The notes below the pieces were generated by a model that saw nothing but the letters and a program-made list of their open reading frames with translations, had not been told where the DNA came from and made no database searches. 64,000 nt of DNA, taken from the NCBI GenBank assembly GCA_928212115.1, contig CAKMRJ010005412.1, positions 259,096,997-259,160,996 of the forward strand, given 5' to 3'. This document shows positions 49,611-60,675 of this stretch, in pieces. Each line of letters begins with the position of its first letter. Positions within the stretch are counted from its first letter, which is position 1. The position numbers and the translations under genes were made by a program. The stretch is from Lactuca virosa. Taxonomy: Eukaryota > Streptophyta > Magnoliopsida > Asterales > Asteraceae.

Positions 49611-50381
49611 TGATGGGTTTTGAGCATTCTAACACTCCTAAGTGTACATGCAACCCTAAATACCTTGGATCTATGTTTTCTCAATTATACATGCAAATAT
49701 GAATATTCCAAGGTATTACCCTATCTAGCATACAATCTTTGATACTTGGGTAATAAAAACAAGTTTGAAGACATACCTTTTTATGTAGCTTGATTCCTTG
49801 ATGCTTAAGAGCCGAGTGCCCCAAGTGTGACACCTCAAATGGTTCACACAACATCAAATACACTTGGAATAACTTAGAGAGAAATGAACCACTTCATAAA
49901 ATCGGCTAGCCCTCACCATACACATATAGTTCTCTCATGGTGGCCGATTTTGACAAGAATAAGATGCTTATATAGTTTGTCACAATTAGGGTTACACCAT
50001 GTAAACCCTAATTGTCATGGCCTTTCATTTCCATGATCCATGGGTACAAAAACACTATGGAGCATCCTATGGGTTTTAGCCCAACTTGATAATCCATGGA
50101 GCATTAGCCCACTATACAAGTATGGATGATTTACACAATCAATCCATATATGTAATTAGTCTCCTTTTGATCACTTAATTAATTCCAAATTAATTCTTGA
50201 TCAATACTAATTAAATAATCTTATTAATATATTAGAACTTATAATATATTAGTAAACCTTAAGTGTTATTTCTCTCATTTTAGTCTATCCAAATGCATGA
50301 TGCCATGCAACCCAAATAAACCATGCCAATCGGGTCAAGTACATACCAAATATAGTTATGGAGTTAGACACTAATCCAACA
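49611..50381 (-). mobile_element. Element E 5' LTR (right copy)
   Basis: 771 bp; on the minus strand it precedes the PBS. Confidence 0.92.
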
Positions 50382-50386
50382 GAAGG

Positions 50387-51134
50387 CACCAAGGTCGGCC
50401 CATTGGTTTGATAACCTGATGTTTGTTGATATGCTGAGTATTGGATGGATATGCATGCTAGTTGGTAGATCTACAGGCCTACCTGTGATATTGTTTGTAT
50501 GATTATCTGTATATGATATTATATGTTATATGTCGACATATTATGTGGATCGCGTTGAGGTTGTACTGCTTCGTGCGGTAGCCAACAAACCCTGGAGCAA
50601 TCCAGATATGAGTTGAGGGTCGGATAGGGCATGCCAGACTCATACTGAGGGCTCATGTGCATTCCAGATACGAGCTGAGGGCCGGGTAGGGCAATCCAGA
50701 CTCGTACTGAGGGCCCAGTGGTATTCAATCCAGGGACTGATCTGGTCGGGGAGCAAGCCAGACATAAGCTATGGGCCCGAGGGCAAGCCAGACTTATGTT
50801 GTGGGTTCAGGGGTAATCAGGTCTGTTAGTTGTGGACCCATTGCATGTTGTTATTGTATATGTGTTATTTGTTGTGTTAATATTTTGGGGGAACTCACTA
50901 AGCATCGGGCTTACAATTTTGGTTTATGTTTCAGGTACCTAAAATGATCGCGGGAAGGTGAAGGCGTGATCGTGCGCCTCCTCGTGTTTTGAAAACTACA
51001 TTGTAAACAATTATGATATTAAACATAATTAAACTCTGATATTAAACATGTTTTGAAAACTATATTGTAAACAATTATCATTTTTGGTTGGTTTTAAAAT
51101 GTTTAAATTTGTCATGATTTTTATGGATGTTACA
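50387..51134 (+). mobile_element. Gypsy C 3' LTR, last part
   Basis: Resumes after the TSD copy with GCACCAAGGTCGGCCC, matching 30,508 onward in the 5' LTR, and ends GGATGTTACA. The segment 50,580-50,830 repeats catc/agccag-type phrases (ccagacttatgttgtggg). Confidence 0.85.
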
Positions 51135-53156
51135 GATGTAGTTCATTGTTTCCAAGAAACCCAAAAATGATGACATGTAAATGTAGTCAATATCAATACT
51201 TATTGATTAACATACATAAAAAATATTATTTAATAATAAAAGGAGAAAATGTGTATTACAAAAAAGATAATTGGCTTAAAACTCAAATCCATGAAAGTAG
51301 ACACCCAACTGGAGAGATTTTTTTATTGGTTTATAAAGTAAATAATTATATTCAGATAATTCAACTTCAAGTCATGCTACTTACACGGGTGTGCCAGTCC
51401 TGAATCGGAATGCTTACAACAATCAAACACTTAGATTCACATTGCAATGCATACATGAAGAAATAATGCTAACTAAATAATCAACGAAAAATAAAACCAA
51501 AAAGTTTGTGAAAATTAATCAAACATTTCCATGTTATCAAGTTGATATTCTTAAGCCCTTATAAAATGTTGCTCCTAAAAGACAAATCCAAAGACCAATA
51601 TCTCATCTGCTAATCTTTGTTACTTAATATAAGCTTAAACATCATTACAATATAAGGAATGAAAAAACTAAGGGTTCATGTTATATTAAAATCACAATAG
51701 AAGTAATAGGTGGCCAAGAATTTATAGCATATAATGTAAAATACAGTAAAAGAATACCATGTCCGGTTTTGAAAGTCATAACCATATCTTCTTTTTCCTT
51801 TTTTTCTGCAACACTGCCAGTTAACTTGGTTTCATCTAACCATTTTTAATTTCTGCTTTGCTTGCATTCTTTAACCAGGTACTCGAGAGAAAAACTTCTG
51901 AAAAAAGGTAGAACATAGTAAAACTCTACATATCAAAATCCATTTCTTATACTACAACCAATACGTATTGGATCTTTCTTATAAAATGTCATTTAAACTA
52001 AATTTACCTTAAGCAAAACAGTGATATCTAGCGTCTTTCTTCCGGTAGATTGGTTTCATTGAGGCAATCCATCGAACACTTGTTGTGCATTTTGAAAACC
52101 AACAACCGCATGAGACTTGTTGTCACTTGCCTATTTTAAGTTTACAAACCACAAAATTTAAAGCAATTATGATAAAAAAAAATAAAGAGAAATATTATGG
52201 TATTGATGTAATCAGATTTAAGAATGTAACTCTTTTAACTCATGGGTTTGGGATTATGGCGTTATCTTTTAACAGGAGACCATATTTTCCTATCGAGGAA
52301 GCCAAAAAGATTATCTTCTTTTTGGTGTCGATGTAGGCCTGCCATTTTTTCGTACAATATCACGAAAAAAGGAACTTATCAAAAATAGAATTTACCAATG
52401 AACATTTTCTTATACATGAATAAATTCTCTCCACAAGTCGAAGCACAACACAAATAGTAGTAGGTATCAACTCTCCAATGTATTCAATCAGTAATTTAAC
52501 ATCTTGGATATATAATTGGCTAAACCAAATTATAACTTGATGAATGTATTGAACCCCAAGGAAATCCAAACCTACAGTTAAACCCCTTTTTGATTTCAAC
52601 ACACCTTAGATTTAGTGTGTAAGAAACTTACAAAAAATCTTACCTAATTGGAGATGCCAATGGAAAGAGAATAACGTCGGTGATGCGTCGGATGAGACAA
52701 AAAACACGTTACAGAGAAATTGTTGTTGTTAATGATGAGGAAAAGGATATCAGGCTAACGCTGGTAAAAGGAACTTATGGAATGTTGGTTAGAGGCGTCT
52801 GCGACCATCGGTAATGGCGGTCTCCTTCGAAAACTATCAGCAAGGGAGAATGAAATAGGATCAAGTTGGAAGCCTCAATAAGCGATATTAGATGGGAAAG
52901 AAACACATGGAACATAGTGCATTCTATATCGAGAGTGGGACATAGGGCAAGAAAGCGAGATAGAGCAAATACATCGTAGAAGAAGAGAAAAGCGATTGTT
53001 TCATCTAATCGGAACAATCATAATCGACATCAAACACATGATAAAAGACAAGGAATAAGGAGTAAGTGATGGATGCGGTGGAAGATAGAAGGAGGTAGCA
53101 TGTATCATCTACGCCCGATGTAAGCCGATGACGACAACAAAAGTCAATGAACAGTA
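51135..53156. other. AT-rich region without a supported gene
   Basis: Short open frames only. It may include the 3' part of the copia remnant whose RNase H end lies at 53,157-53,228 (minus strand, so downstream is leftward). I recognise no family. Confidence 0.5.
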
Positions 53157-53228
53157 CCTGGCTAGCATGTCTCTAATGAAGTGGCGACGAATGTCAATGT
53201 GCTTAGTTTTGGAATGGTGCACTGGATT
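53157..53228 (-). pseudogene. Copia RNase H fragment
   Basis: Minus-strand translation contains NPVHHSKTKHIDIRRHFIRD, the conserved end of plant copia RNase H. It is cut on its 5' side (plus right) by the chromovirus LTR at 53,247, whose insertion explains the truncation. Confidence 0.8.
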
Positions 53229-53246
53229 CTATATTATTTAAATGGT

Positions 53247-54122
53247 TGAAACATCCAAAAAAATACAGACCAAAAATTTCGTTTTTAATTATTAAAAAAC
53301 CATAGTTATCCAAAACCTATGTCATAATATCTCAAACATCATATCAATGTATATCAAAACATCAGAGTAAAAACATCCCAGGCTGAACAAATGGTGTGTG
53401 CACTGCAATCATCCCGAGCCCTTCCCCTTGCTACCGGAAGTACCTGAAACTAAAACTGAAAACTGTAAGCACGAAACTTAGTGAGTCTCCCCAAACTACC
53501 ACATACCATACACATAACATGCAACTAGGAGATACGGGCCCCGCCCACACTCTGATGACTCTGAGATACGGGCCCCGCCCACACTCAGCTAGCTGGGAGA
53601 TATGGGCCTCGCCCACACTCAGCTACTAACATAATCATACTGCAGGTCGGCCTTGGTGTCGTAGACCCGTTCCTACTGAAGGAAACTCACCTCACAAAGC
53701 TGACTGCTGAAAACTCGAGTGAGGAATCTCTAACTGCTGCTCCGGCGACTCCTCGACTATCAATTTCATAATAACACTTAATCAAAATATGATAATCCTT
53801 CTTAGGGTAAAATGACCATTTTACCCCTGGTCAAAGTCAGCGTTTGGGTCAAATTCAACCTTCTGGTTGACCCAACTCGTCGAGTTGCCCCATCAACTCG
53901 TCGAGTCCTAGATCCTGAAATCGCGATCTAACTCGTCGAGTCTCCCCTGACTCATCGAGTTTCCAGGCTACTCACAGTCGCGATCAACAGATTTAACTCG
54001 CTGAGTCCCTTCACCGACTCGACAAGTTCTGCCTTAAGCTAAAACGGGACAAACCAAATCAACTCGTCGAGTCCCTCTATGGACTCGCCGAGTTCCCCTG
54101 TCGGATTGAGCCATCTCAATGG
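53247..54122 (-). mobile_element. LTR G: truncated chromovirus LTR (left end of the tandem array)
   Basis: Closely matches LTR F from its end (plus TGAAACATCC at 53,247 against 56,889) through the ATACGGGCCCCGCCCACACTC repeats to about 54,122, where similarity stops. The promoter-proximal 1 kb is missing. It keeps only the downstream CGTCGAG motif cluster (53,876-54,094). Confidence 0.85.
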
Positions 54123-54239
54123 AGATACGGGCTATCCCTGACTAATCTGTACTAGAATGCGGTTCATAAGGCTGAGATACATAATACAGGCACATAAGGC
54201 ATCCTTCCTAGATCCTTAGTCCTAATCTAGCATGCAATT
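54123..54239 (-). other. Chromovirus leader, left piece
   Basis: Joined to LTR G and cut by solo LTR I. It contains GGCACATAAGGCATCCTTC...ATCTAGCATGCA, which recurs at 56,601-56,652, so the leader holds a short duplication. Confidence 0.6.
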
Positions 54240-56572
54240 TGTGACATCCCCTAATTTCTCGGCCAGAAAAGACCGATTTAATTTATGCTTTTTAAAATAA
54301 AATCAGAGAAATCTTTTTAAAAGATGTTGCGGAATTGGTCCCCAATACAAAATATAATAAAAGTTTGTCAAAACCTTTCTTTAAGAAATATATAATTTCA
54401 TTTCATATCAAAACCTCGGGATGTCATGTTCCGATACAGATCAAAAGCATAAACAAGACATTATAAGCCTTTCAACAGTTATTTACAACTACTGACCTAT
54501 AATCCAAAAATCTCTCATCGTCCTCCGACTATGCTCGGGGTCCACTACCTGTAACATAAAAAGCTGAGTGGGTCAGGCTTGGGATCCTGGTGAGCATATA
54601 CGGTTTTCAACCCACAATAATAATAAACTTATTAAGTTCACCAATCAACAATAACCCTGATTACCCGTTCCCGTTATCCTCACTTTACGTCCCTAAACAC
54701 TTATCACAAGGGACCTAGCCTAAAGAATATCATCGGGAAGGACACTACTGCTAAGGGGTTTCCTCAGCCATACATGTCCTAAAGGCAACCATGAGGGGGA
54801 TAGAGTACAACGAATGAACACTCTAGTTCATTACACCTACAGGTTGCGGGCCTGCCAGTGTTCCACTGGAGTGTCTAGAAAGTCCGTGGTCGTCATCCAA
54901 ACTCCGCTAGATGACTGGATCTCAAATCACATCGAGGCCTCTCATCACTTTTATTTTATCACACATCACTATCTACCCATGTTTTACCCAACATATTTGT
55001 AGATAAAAATACATATACAATTTAAAACTTGTATAAAACATCAATTCAACAGTCACCTCAGTTAAACAATTAATATAATTACACGTAGCACGTATTTCAT
55101 ATAAAATACTTCATATCTAGGTGTAAGATGAAGGTGACTATACACTCACTTGATTTGATGAAAATCGGGCAGCAATTCGTTTCCTAAAACGTTCGTTTCT
55201 AATAAAACCGGGAGTTTTATTCAGAAACCGGGCTCTACGAGGGCCGGGCTTCGAAACCGAAAAGATAAATTTTCCGGGCTTCTCGGGCTCTTCGTGCGGG
55301 GGTTATAATCGATACCGGGGCTTTGGGGGATGATAAAATGAAAGAAATATGGGTTTAGGGGCTAAAATTGACACTTTTCCAAAATATACCCGGGAGGTCT
55401 CGCACCCTCCTATTTATAGGAGCGAGCCTCGTGATCCAACGGCTGAGAAGCCTCCAGGTGGCGCAGATCCGGAGCGAGGGGCACCTGCTCGCACATGGGC
55501 TCGCACGTGGCTGCGCATGCGAAGGGGCTGCTGGCAGCCTCTGATTGGACCGAGGCCTAGTGGTCCGAGGTAGAGGGTTCGTGGCTCGCTGCGAGGGCTC
55601 GGACACGTGAAAGAGGACACGCGGCGGACAGCCATTGGACCACTTCAGATGACTCACGAGATCGGATGACTCAGCAGCATTTCGGACACGTGGCTTGCAT
55701 GACTCACCAATTTCGGACACGTGGCACGTTCTAAGCGAAGGTGACGTGGCCGAAGCCACCTATGCGAAATTTATCGGTTTTCGCGCCAAAACTTCTAAAA
55801 TCCACAACTTTCGCATACGAGCTCCGTTTTTGACGTTCTTTATATGCACGCGTAGGTAAAATTACGCTCTACAACTTTCGTTTAGACTTCGTCGGCTAAT
55901 TTTGATTTTAATTTTTAAATTATTAGTTTTAACAGACCGGGACATGAAATCCGTTAAAAATTCATAACTTCTCATCCGACGTCCGTTTTCGTCTGTCTTT
56001 TTACCGTTGTGCTACAAATGACGAGACCTTCGATTCTCGTTTAGGTCGTGTCGGCTAAAAATCACTCGATCTAAAATTCGAGTTTTTAGCTGTCTACTGC
56101 TAAGTTGAAACTTCGAAAAATCATAACTTCCTCATACGAAGTCAGATTTGGGCGTTCTTTTTATACCTACTCTCGGTTTAACGAACACTACGAGTTTCGT
56201 TTAGATCACTAAGGCTAAAAAGTAGTTTATCAAAAACTCACTTTTTACGACATTCGGCCCCGTGCCGGTTTTGTCGCGAAACTTCGACAGGTCATAACTT
56301 CTTCGTTATAACTCGGATTTCGGCATTCTTTATATATCCGTAATCCTTGTCACGCCCACTACAAGTTTCTTAATAGATATCGGCTTTATCTAATATTTAA
56401 TTTTGACGCTCGTTTTTATTCTTAATTAATTAAACCCTAATAATTATGCATAAAACACATAATTCACATAATATTCACATAATTCCTTTTCATTTCTTCA
56501 AAATGAGTTACAAAGGTTAACCTAGACTATAATGTCAATATTAATGCCTATCCTAGAAACACGGGCATTACA
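54240..56572 (-). mobile_element. Solo LTR I (2,333 bp)
   Basis: Plus-strand ends TGTGACATCCCC and CGGGCATTACA, with the perfect 5-bp TSD CAATT (54,235-54,239 and 56,573-56,577). A TATA box on the minus strand (CTATAAATAGG at about 55,409-55,420) and the TGTAATGCCCG start suggest minus orientation. It contains four diverged copies of a roughly 160-bp module (55,785-56,410). Confidence 0.9.
55785..56410. repeat. Four tandem copies of a roughly 160-bp module in solo LTR I
   Basis: Each copy has a CATAACTTCNTC-type head, an ACTCCGTTTTTGACG-type middle, a TTCTTTATAT-type tract and a GTTTCGTTTAGA...GGCTAA tail. Starts near 55,790, 55,953, 56,111 and 56,282 (periods about 158-171). LTR A carries one copy in reverse at about 10,430-10,475. 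Confidence 0.8.
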
Positions 56573-56577
56573 CAATT

Positions 56578-56888
56578 CTCAAAAAGTTGGTACACATATA
56601 ATAGGCACATAAGGCATCCTTCTTAGATCCTTAGTCCTAATCTAGCATGCAGTTCTCATAACCATATCATAACATAATTTTGTATGGGTAATTTAGGAGT
56701 ACTTACTTGATCTCGACTCATTGCATGCACCACACCCTTTTTCTCTTTTCAAAGTTCTTTTCTTTTTCAAAATTATTTTTGGTAAAAATGCTTTTCTTTT
56801 GAAAATTTTCATACCAAGTCCTTAGTTTGAGTTCAAACACACCCGAGAGTGTGCCCGAATCCCTCAAACCAAGGCTCTGATACCAACT
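56578..56888 (-). other. Chromovirus leader with primer binding site next to LTR F
   Basis: On the minus strand LTR F ends GGATGTTTCA, then A, then TTGGTATCAGAGCC (plus 56,873-56,886), a perfect initiator-Met-type PBS, followed by leader sequence. Confidence 0.85.
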
Positions 56889-58851
56889 TGAAACATCCAA
56901 AATAATACAAACTAAAAATTTCGTTTTTAATTATTAATAAAACCATAGTTATCCAAAACCCATGTCATAATATCTTAAACATCATATCAATGTATATCAA
57001 AACATCAGAGTAAAAACATCCTGGGCTGAACAAATGGTGTGTGCACTGCAATCATCCCGAGCCCTTCCCCTTGCTACCGGAAGTACCTGAAACTAAAACT
57101 GAAAATTGTAAGCACGAAACTTAGTGAGTCTCCCCAAACTACCACATACCATACACATAACATGCAACTAGGAGATATGGGCCCCGCCCACACTCCGCTA
57201 ACTGGGAGATACGGGCCCCACCCACACTCCGCTAACTCTGAGATACGGGCCCCGCCCACACTCAGCTACTACGAGATATGGGCCCCGCCCACACTCGGCT
57301 CATATGAGATACGGGCCCCGCCCACAGTCAGCTACTAAACTTACATACAAGTATCACACAGACAACAAGTATAACTAATTATATCAGTCAGGCACATATC
57401 TATAATCAAACTAGGCTATGAGATACGGGCCCCGCCCACACTCAGCTAACTAGGAGATACGGGCCTCGCCCACACTCAGCTACTAACATAATCATACTGC
57501 GGGCCGACCTTGGTGCCGTAGACCTGTTCCTACTGAAGGAAACTCACCTGGCAAGGCTGACTGCTGAAAAATCAAGTGAGGAATCTCTGACTGCTGCACT
57601 GGCGACTCCCCGACTATCAAATTCATAATAACACTTAATCAAAATATGATTATCCTTTTCAGGGTAAAATGACCATTTTACCCCTGGTCAAAGTCAACGT
57701 TTGTGTCAAAGCCAACCTTCTGGTTGAACTCACTCGTCGAGTTGCCCCATCAACTTGCCGAGTCCTAGATCCTGAAATCACGATCTAACTCGTCGAGTTT
57801 CCAGGATACTCACAGTCACGATCTACCAATTTAACTCGCCGAGTCCCTTCACCGACTCGTCGAGTTATGCCTTAAGCTAAAACGGGACAAACCAAATCAA
57901 CTCGTCGAGTCCCTCTATGGACTCGCCGAGTTCCCCTGTCTGATTAAGCCATCTCAATGGATTAAGCTCCTACTCTTCAGATCCAAGCTCCACACTTCAT
58001 CTACCCACTGGGTATACACTTTTAAGGGTAAAGTTTCCAACTTTAACCGCTCTTAGTCCTTCTTAATGGGTTTAGCTCAAACCCTAACTCTCTAGAACAT
58101 AGATCTTGGTCCACAAGCCATAATACCCTAAACCAAGGCACATAATACTAGTTCTAGGCTCTGAATATCAGTTGGACACGTAAACTTCTTAACTTTCCTT
58201 CCATGCATGGCCTCTTAGGTCTAAAAAGGCCATACTAATGCTTATAAGCTTGCATGGGGCTTCCATGGTCATAAAGTTTGCACCTTTATGCCATGGAGCC
58301 CCTTCTGCATCCCAGATCTGAAATATAAGTCACTTGGGACGTCCAAATCCCAAAGACCAAGGTTCTTGAACCAAAACCCTCATAAAATGGAAGTAAATAG
58401 ATGTAAGAAAAGAATGATCAAGTTAGAGACTTGATTACCAGAAAATGTACCAAATGGAGTGTAACTTATGGATATACTCCTTCCATCTTGAGCCTTCTAT
58501 CCTCTTCTTCTTCCACAAGCTTCAAAAGTGCACAAAGATCACTCAAAATGGCTCACACACTCAAGGAAGGCTCTAGGGTTTCGTGGATTAGGGTTTGGGA
58601 CAAGGAGGCTATAAATGAGGCCAAGGGGTGGGGATTAAGATGCTTAAATAGGGTGCAAAACCCCGAAATCAGGGTTTCACTCTGCCATGCCTACTCGCCG
58701 AGTCCAGAGCTCTTGACTCGCCGAGTAGCTGGCTGAAACCCGCGTCCAAGACTAACTTCTACTCGACGAGTCCGGGGCTTCCAACTCGTCGAGTAGCCTT
58801 TCAAACAAGAATAATTTGTAAACAAATGTGTACCAGTGTCCGGGCGTTACA
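56889..58851 (-). mobile_element. LTR F: full chromovirus LTR (1,963 bp) shared by two units
   Basis: Minus-strand start TGTAACGCCCGG directly follows the pol polypurine tract (plus 58,852-58,865); its end adjoins a PBS. A TATTTAAGC core lies at plus 58,642-58,651. ACTCGWCGAGT-type clusters lie upstream (58,691-58,796) and downstream (57,729-57,933). Five or more GAGATACGGGCCCCGCCC repeats occupy 57,170-57,470. Confidence 0.9.
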
Positions 58852-58865
58852 ATTCTCCCCCACTT

Positions 58866-59771
58866 GTCTTAAACTTCGTCCTCGAAGTCTGTTGCATCTG
58901 GAAACAACTCCGGGTAGTGCTTCCGCATCTCCTCCTCAGGCTCCCATGTCCACTCTGAACCCTTGCGGTGCTGCCACTGCACCTTCACTAACTGAACAAC
59001 CTTGTTCCTCAAGGTTTTCGTCTTGCGATCCAGAATCGCCACCGATCTCTCGATGTAGTTCAGGCTGTCGTCAACCTGAATATCCTCCAAGGGCATAATC
59101 GATGAATCACCCACTAAGCACTTTCACAACTGGGAAACATGCAAAGTGTTGTGGATCTGACTAAGTTCTGCCGGTAGATCCAACCGATAAGCCACCCTGC
59201 CCACCCGGGCTATAACCCTGAAAGGACCAATGTACCTACGGCCCAGTTTTCCCCATTTACAGAACCGGATGACACCTTTCCAAGGTGACACCTTCAGGAG
59301 GACCATATCGCCCACCTGAAACTCTAAATATGAACGTCGCTTGTCGGCGTAGGTCTTCTGCTTACTTTGAGCAGTCTGGAGCTTGCTCCGGACCTGCTGG
59401 ATCCGCTCTGTAGTCTTGAGTACTACCTCAGTACTCTCCATGACTCTCTGACCGACCTCATCCCAACAGATAGGGGTCCTACACTTCCTCCTGTAGAGCA
59501 TCTCGAAGGGAGGTCGGTCTATGTTGGCGTGGTAACTGTTGTTATACAAAAATTCCGCTAACGGAAGATATGTATCCCAACTGCCACCGAAATCCAAAAC
59601 ACATGCGCGCAACATGTCCTCAAGAGTCTGTATTTTCCTCTTGCTCTGTCCGTCTGTCTGAGGGTGGAAAGCGGTGCTGAAGTGGAGACGAGTACCCATC
59701 TCCTCGTGTAACCGCTTCAAGAATCTGGAAGAGAAACAAACATCTTGGTCTGACACCAGAGAGACAGGCAC
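58866..59771 (-). pseudogene. Gypsy F integrase core and chromodomain-like C-terminus
   Basis: Minus-strand frames 59,771-59,124 and 59,114-58,869, in phase across one TGA. Integrase motifs: SLVSDQDVCFSSRF and FHPQTDGQSKRKIQTLEDML, where the position of the catalytic Glu is Lys. Then VGDMVLLKVSPWKGVIRF and LGRRYIGPFRVIARVG. The C-terminus (LVKVQWQHRKGSEWTWEPEE) is chromodomain-like, placing it with the Tekay/Del chromoviruses. Ends at ATDFEDEV. Inactive. Confidence 0.92.
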
Positions 59772-60675
59772 TCTGGTCGTGCCACTATCTCACGCACGTA
59801 TATTTCGGCCAGCTTCTCGGCCGATATGCTCTCCTAGATCGGGATAAAATGAGTGCTCTTGGTCAACCGATCCACGATGACCCATATAGAATCTGCTCCA
59901 CGTGCGGTCCTGGGAAGCTTGGTAATGAAATCCATGGTGATATCCTCCAATTTCCACACGGGAATGTCTAGCGGCTTCATCTTGCCGTGTGGTATCTGGT
60001 GCTCAGCTTTGACCTTCCTACAGGTCAAGCACCACTCCATGTACCAAGCAACATCCCGCTTCATGCAGGGCCACCAGTAGTCAGGGCGAAGATCCCGGTA
60101 CATCTTCGTCGCCCCAGGATGGATGGAGAACCTCGACTTATGGGTCTCATCCTTCAGAACCTGCCGCATTCCGCCCCAGTACGGAACCCAGACCCTCCCA
60201 TGAAGAGTCAACAACCCTCGGTTGTCATAATCAAACGAGGCCACTCGGCCTACAATCTGCTCACACTTCTGGCGCTCTTCCTTCAGGCCCTCAACCTGTG
60301 CCTCTCTAATCTGCTCTACAAATGGAGTAATCACTGTCATCTTCAAACATATATCTCTAATCGGAGCCGCCATCACCTTGCGGCTCAGGGCGTCGGCCAC
60401 CACATTGGCCTTGCCCGGGTGGTAAAGGATCTCACAGTCATAATCCTTCACCACATCTAACCACCGACGCTGCCTCATGTTCAAATTCGGCTGATCCTTG
60501 AGGTACCTCAAACTCTTGTGGTCCGTGTAAATGGTACAACGGACTCTGTAGAGGTAATTTTGCCAAATCTTGAGGGCGAAAACTACAGCCCCAGCTCTAA
60601 ATCATGCGTCGGATAGTTAGCCTCGTGAGGCTTTAGCTGCCTCGACGTGTAAGCTATCACATGACCCCTCTGCAT
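59772..60675 (-). pseudogene. Gypsy F RNase H end and integrase N-terminus
   Basis: Frame 60,511-59,834: LNMRQRRWLDVVKDYDCEI and HPGKANVVADALSRK are the RNase H end. The integrase zinc module follows (SIHPGATKMYRDL, then CLTCRKVK) and the core start with FITKLP and IWVIVDRLTKSTHFIPI, then a TAG. The link to the next part (59,771-59,834) contains a small frame change. The upstream RNase H core (60,512-60,675) is also out of frame. Confidence 0.9.

Larger units (their letters stand above)
42624..50381 (-). mobile_element. Element E: large, almost non-coding LTR retrotransposon (copia-like LARD)
   Basis: The two 771-bp LTRs are 42,624-43,394 and 49,611-50,381 (TGATGGGTTTT...CCAACA). The perfect TSD GAAGG lies at 42,619-42,623 and 50,382-50,386. 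On the minus strand a PBS, TTGTATCAGAGCC, sits next to the right LTR (about plus 49,597-49,609), and a purine run, AAGTGGGAGAC, next to the left one (43,395-43,405), so transcription is leftward. By eye the LTRs differ at about 19 bases (2.5 percent). The 6.2-kb interior has no long ORF; only a zinc-knuckle gag remnant is recognisable. Confidence 0.9.
29570..51134 (+). mobile_element. Gypsy C: internally deleted Ty3/gypsy element split by three insertions
   Basis: The parts, in order, are a 5'-truncated LTR (29,570-31,238), a copia insertion (31,241-37,046), a PBS and leader (37,052 to about 37,200), an integrase C-terminal remnant (37,205-37,786), a polypurine tract (37,790-37,803), and a 3' LTR starting TGTAACA at 37,804. 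That LTR is interrupted by solo LTR D (37,811-41,436) and element E (42,624-50,381) and ends GGATGTTACA at 51,134. The two LTRs share, among much else, the block around TCGACATATTATGTGGATCG (30,661 and 50,531). The 5-bp TSD GATGT would be expected left of the lost 5' end. Confidence 0.8.

Noticed and set aside
52360..53017. Minus-strand ORFs of about 80 codons in the region left of LTR G
   Set aside because: Isolated, no start context or domain, in AT-rich DNA likely belonging to a decayed copia element.
56873..56886. tRNA-like sequence as a tRNA gene
   Set aside because: Only the 14-base PBS complement of a tRNA 3' end is present, without cloverleaf, next to an LTR end.
58431..58736. 101-codon plus-strand ORF
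   Set aside because: Inside LTR F, covering its core promoter and motif cluster on the opposite strand; no protein similarity.
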